In this document: positions 61,491-64,000 of the stretch, piece after piece
How positions within the stretch are numbered: position 1 is the stretch's first letter
Layout of the letters: each line of letters begins with the position of its first letter
From: Cryptosporidium bovis
Taxonomy: Eukaryota > Apicomplexa > Conoidasida > Eucoccidiorida > Cryptosporidiidae
Length of the DNA: 64,000 bases
Reading direction: 5' to 3'
NCBI GenBank assembly: GCA_009768925.2
Contig: VHIT02000011.1
Coordinates: 124,001 to 188,000, forward strand
Made by a program: the position numbers and the translations under genes
Notes under the pieces: generated by a model
What the model was told of the DNA's origin: nothing
What the model saw: only the letters and a program-made list of their open reading frames with translations
Databases searched by the model: none

Positions 61491-64000
61491 TTAACTTTCC
61501 CCAATCCCGTGGTCAAACTTTACATTAAGAAAACTTAAACAGTTGTTAATTTTCTCTTCAACACATTTAGAATAGTCAACGAGCTGAATAAACTGATAAG
61601 TTATTGATTTGTACTTTAAAACATTTGATTGATAATTTTTGTCAAATTCATCAAGTATTTGTATCTTATTTAATATTTTTTCTACCCATGGATAAAATTT
61701 GACTACGATATCATTTTTTATATTAATTAATTCTTTAATGCCAATGGTAGTATCGCATCTATAGTTTTTAATATACTCAAAACGAGAAGTTATTAGTGAG
61801 TTAAAGTCATTATCTTCAAACAAGTACATTCTGAGTGAATTTTGAAATCCAATGTACTCTTCTTTTGAAATAAAGTCATCTTTTGTATCTAGTATACATT
61901 GAGATAACTGAATAGTCGATTTTTCCAATACGTTGTTTATGAGGTTTTTCTCTACTAAAATAATATCACTTAAATTCCTCTTTAGACCACATTCCAAACA
62001 CTCCCTTTTACATATTGCATCTAAACTCTTTGAATAAAGCTTTAATCTATTATAGTTTTGTGATAAAACGGATGTAATTTTTTGTAATACAAGTATCTCA
62101 ACCTTACTACAGCTATATTTTGAGTTGGACTTCATTCCTGATGTAATGAACTTGTATTTACCCAAATTATTGATTTTATGTGAATCCGATATCATTTCCA
62201 AATACTTTCTAATACCTGGAATTGGAAAGTCATTATTTTCAAACTCTTCAATCAAAATTCCATTTGGAACTTCTACTCTTGATAATTTTTTCGTCCTAAT
62301 CATTTTTTTGTTTAAATTCCCATAATTGTTCCCAATTTTTGCAATATTACCCCCTTTCAATCCTAAATTATCAAATCTTTCCTTGTAAATACTAGAGTTT
62401 AATCTTCTTCTTATGTCATTAAATATCCTAAATTCATTGTCCAAATTTTGCATTAATACGTTTACTTTATAAATTCTTTCTTCAAAATCAGGATAATTCC
62501 TTTCATTAAAATCAATGTATTCATCCCCACTTGTTTCTCTTAATTTAGTTAATATTGCATCTATTCTTTTGCTCTGAACCCTAAAGGAATTATTTAATTC
62601 CTCAATTTCAATTCTTCCTCCAACATATTCATTAAAATTGCTGTCAGATCCCAAGTAGAATTTGATGCAATTTAAAAGATAGCCATTTACCATTTTAAAT
62701 GCATCTTTATCTATATTATGTTTACTCCAAATAGCATCCCACTCCTTAACCAGATCAATTAATTGAAATTTTGTAACAGGAATATCAGCGTTCTTTAATA
62801 TTCTCTCTATCAAATAATCTAGTGTTTCTTCGTTTTTTCGAATGGCATTTTCCAGCCTTCTAAAGTATATGTAAGCTTGTGAATAGGTAAGTTTGTCACA
62901 TTTTAACATTAATCCAACCTCTCTCGGTTTCCAGTACTTTAAAATATTTCTTTTAATTGAAAAGAAACTCTCTTTAACGCTAATTTTGGAATAAAGTAAC
63001 CGTATTTCTCTCTCTACCATGTTCAATAGCCTTAAGTATTTACCTCCTTCAATATAATTAACGGAGTCACTCATATATTTTCTCAAGCAATCATTGCAAT
63101 TTCCATATTTACAGTATTTACATTCCTCCACTCCGACTTGACGTGAATAAGACAAAGCTGATATTTTAATCAGTGTCATTAAAGTGAGTCTAATTCTCTC
63201 AAGTATTTTAAGCCTATAAGTTCTTGCAAGCCCTCTGAAACTTATAACCCTATTTATAAATGATTCGGAGGAATACCTTTCTAATGACCACAATACACCA
63301 TCTTCACCAAAATATAAATCTAGTTTTGAACTTTTACTGTATATATTGTTTCCATCAATATTGTCTCTAAAGGTCATTATATCATCATAATTGCAATACT
63401 GAAGGTGGTCTTCTATACTGGAAATCAGTTTTTTACAAGAAAAGGTTTCAATTGGATGTATTTTTGTGTCATTTGGCTGACATCTACATCCTATAAGTGA
63501 ATCAAATAAACACGATTCACAAATTTCACCATCTAAGTTTATCATTTCTATCTCATTGGTTACTACTCTACTAACAAGCTCTTTTTTGTATTCATTCATT
63601 AATACAAGAACATTAATGTCACAATTATTTTTGTTCCTGTTTCTTCCACTAATTCCAACATAGAAGCCATTTTTATAAAGTTTATCCCTAAATTCAGGGT
63701 GGCTTTTATTATATATTCTATATTTACCATAAATTCTCTCCAATATTTTAGAGTACTCGTCATTTATATTAAAGGAATTGTTCCAGTAACCTTTAAATCC
63801 TACCTTATCAGATAGTATAATCTTTTTGTTCTTTATTTGATCCATGCAATCATCTATTCTAAAGTCTATTTTATCACCAATTTTGTTATAATAATCCAGT
63901 GTTCTCATTTGTGTATCTATCATGTCAGTAAATTTAGTATAGCCATTGAATGTCTTATCATTGCATTTAGAACAGTCTCTTTCAGATAAGGACTCGAGAA
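61491..64000 (-). CDS. Large Cys-module protein related to the 43-49 kb protein (5' end cut by the window)
   Basis: The frame is open to the last base, so the N terminus (and any signal peptide) is outside the window; the ATG at 63923 is internal. About 836 residues are visible. It has helical Cys modules: DCSKCND near the left edge, CESCLFDSLIGCRC (near 63510), ECKYCKYGNCNDC (near 63110) and ECLECG (near 61990). Each is followed by a helix that often ends in Cys. Spacing and layout resemble the CxxC modules of the 1,916-aa protein, but no long repeat or charged tract is present here. No known domain is recognised, and membership in the same family is inference. Both genes are on the minus strand, 12.5 kb apart, with unrelated genes between. 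Confidence 0.7.
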   Translation of the reverse strand, partial: LESLSERDCSKCNDKTFNGYTKFTDMIDTQMRTLDYYNKIGDKIDFRIDDCMDQIKNKKIILSDKVGFKGYWNNSFNINDEYSKILERIYGKYRIYNKSHPEFRDKLYKNGFYVGISGRNRNKNNCDINVLVLMNEYKKELVSRVVTNEIEMINLDGEICESCLFDSLIGCRCQPNDTKIHPIETFSCKKLISSIEDHLQYCNYDDIMTFRDNIDGNNIYSKSSKLDLYFGEDGVLWSLERYSSESFINRVISFRGLARTYRLKILERIRLTLMTLIKISALSYSRQVGVEECKYCKYGNCNDCLRKYMSDSVNYIEGGKYLRLLNMVEREIRLLYSKISVKESFFSIKRNILKYWKPREVGLMLKCDKLTYSQAYIYFRRLENAIRKNEETLDYLIERILKNADIPVTKFQLIDLVKEWDAIWSKHNIDKDAFKMVNGYLLNCIKFYLGSDSNFNEYVGGRIEIEELNNSFRVQSKRIDAILTKLRETSGDEYIDFNERNYPDFEERIYKVNVLMQNLDNEFRIFNDIRRRLNSSIYKERFDNLGLKGGNIAKIGNNYGNLNKKMIRTKKLSRVEVPNGILIEEFENNDFPIPGIRKYLEMISDSHKINNLGKYKFITSGMKSNSKYSCSKVEILVLQKITSVLSQNYNRLKLYSKSLDAICKRECLECGLKRNLSDIILVEKNLINNVLEKSTIQLSQCILDTKDDFISKEEYIGFQNSLRMYLFEDNDFNSLITSRFEYIKNYRCDTTIGIKELINIKNDIVVKFYPWVEKILNKIQILDEFDKNYQSNVLKYKSITYQFIQLVDYSKCVEEKINNCLSFLNVKFDHGIGES

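Noticed and set aside
1-64000. tRNA, rRNA, CRISPR or transposon
   Set aside because: No T-loop/anticodon pattern, ribosomal RNA core, spaced direct repeats or transposase motif was seen while reading. A covariance search was not possible.

Overview
This is a eukaryotic nuclear contig. It is very AT-rich, with Asn/Lys-rich coding sequence, long single-exon genes, and a few short GT-AG introns of 52-121 nt. Several genes point to an apicomplexan: a secreted thrombospondin-repeat (TSP1) protein of the CpTSP/TRAP-associated type, an N-myristoylated armadillo protein resembling ARO, two calmodulin/myosin-light-chain-like proteins, and several large secreted low-complexity proteins. Compact genes, E2F-like GGCGGGAA motifs and a TGCATGCA palindrome in the spacers suggest Cryptosporidium or a close relative. 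The species cannot be told from the sequence.

Layout. 0-9.8 kb: end of an Asn/Ser-rich protein, an EF-hand protein (-), a spliced TEN1-like OB-fold protein (+), tRNA pseudouridine synthase (-), a secreted repeat protein (-), a four-exon myosin-light-chain-like gene (+) and a four-TM protein (+). 9.8-22.7 kb: the TSP1 protein (-), a 57-aa prefoldin-like ORF (+), a 2,209-aa Asn-rich protein (+) and phosphatidylinositol synthase (+). 22.9-42.1 kb: proteasome RPN1 (-), a ubiquitin E2 variant (+), two divergently transcribed alpha/beta hydrolases, RFC1 (-), a PSMD5-like proteasome assembly factor (+) and Ctf4/AND-1 (+). 42.4-64 kb: ribosomal protein uL23 (+), a 1,916-aa secreted Cys-module/repeat protein (-), a UVRAG/Vps38-like protein (+), a small secreted Cys/Asp-rich protein with a 17-G tract (-), dephospho-CoA kinase (+), ARO (+), eIF3b (+), eL39 (+), and the truncated end of another large Cys-module protein (-).

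Functional links. RPN1, the PSMD5-like factor and the E2 variant belong to ubiquitin-proteasome biology; PSMD5 acts on the RPN1-containing base module. RFC1, Ctf4 and TEN1 belong to replication and telomere maintenance. PI synthase makes the lipid that the Vps34 complex, the likely partner of the UVRAG-like protein, phosphorylates. The secreted or membrane genes (TSP1, 488-aa repeat protein, 1,916-aa and terminal Cys-module proteins, small Cys/Asp protein) are the lineage-specific part. The two Cys-module proteins look like members of one uncharacterised family and are the best candidates for new biology. I saw no tRNA, rRNA, CRISPR or transposon.
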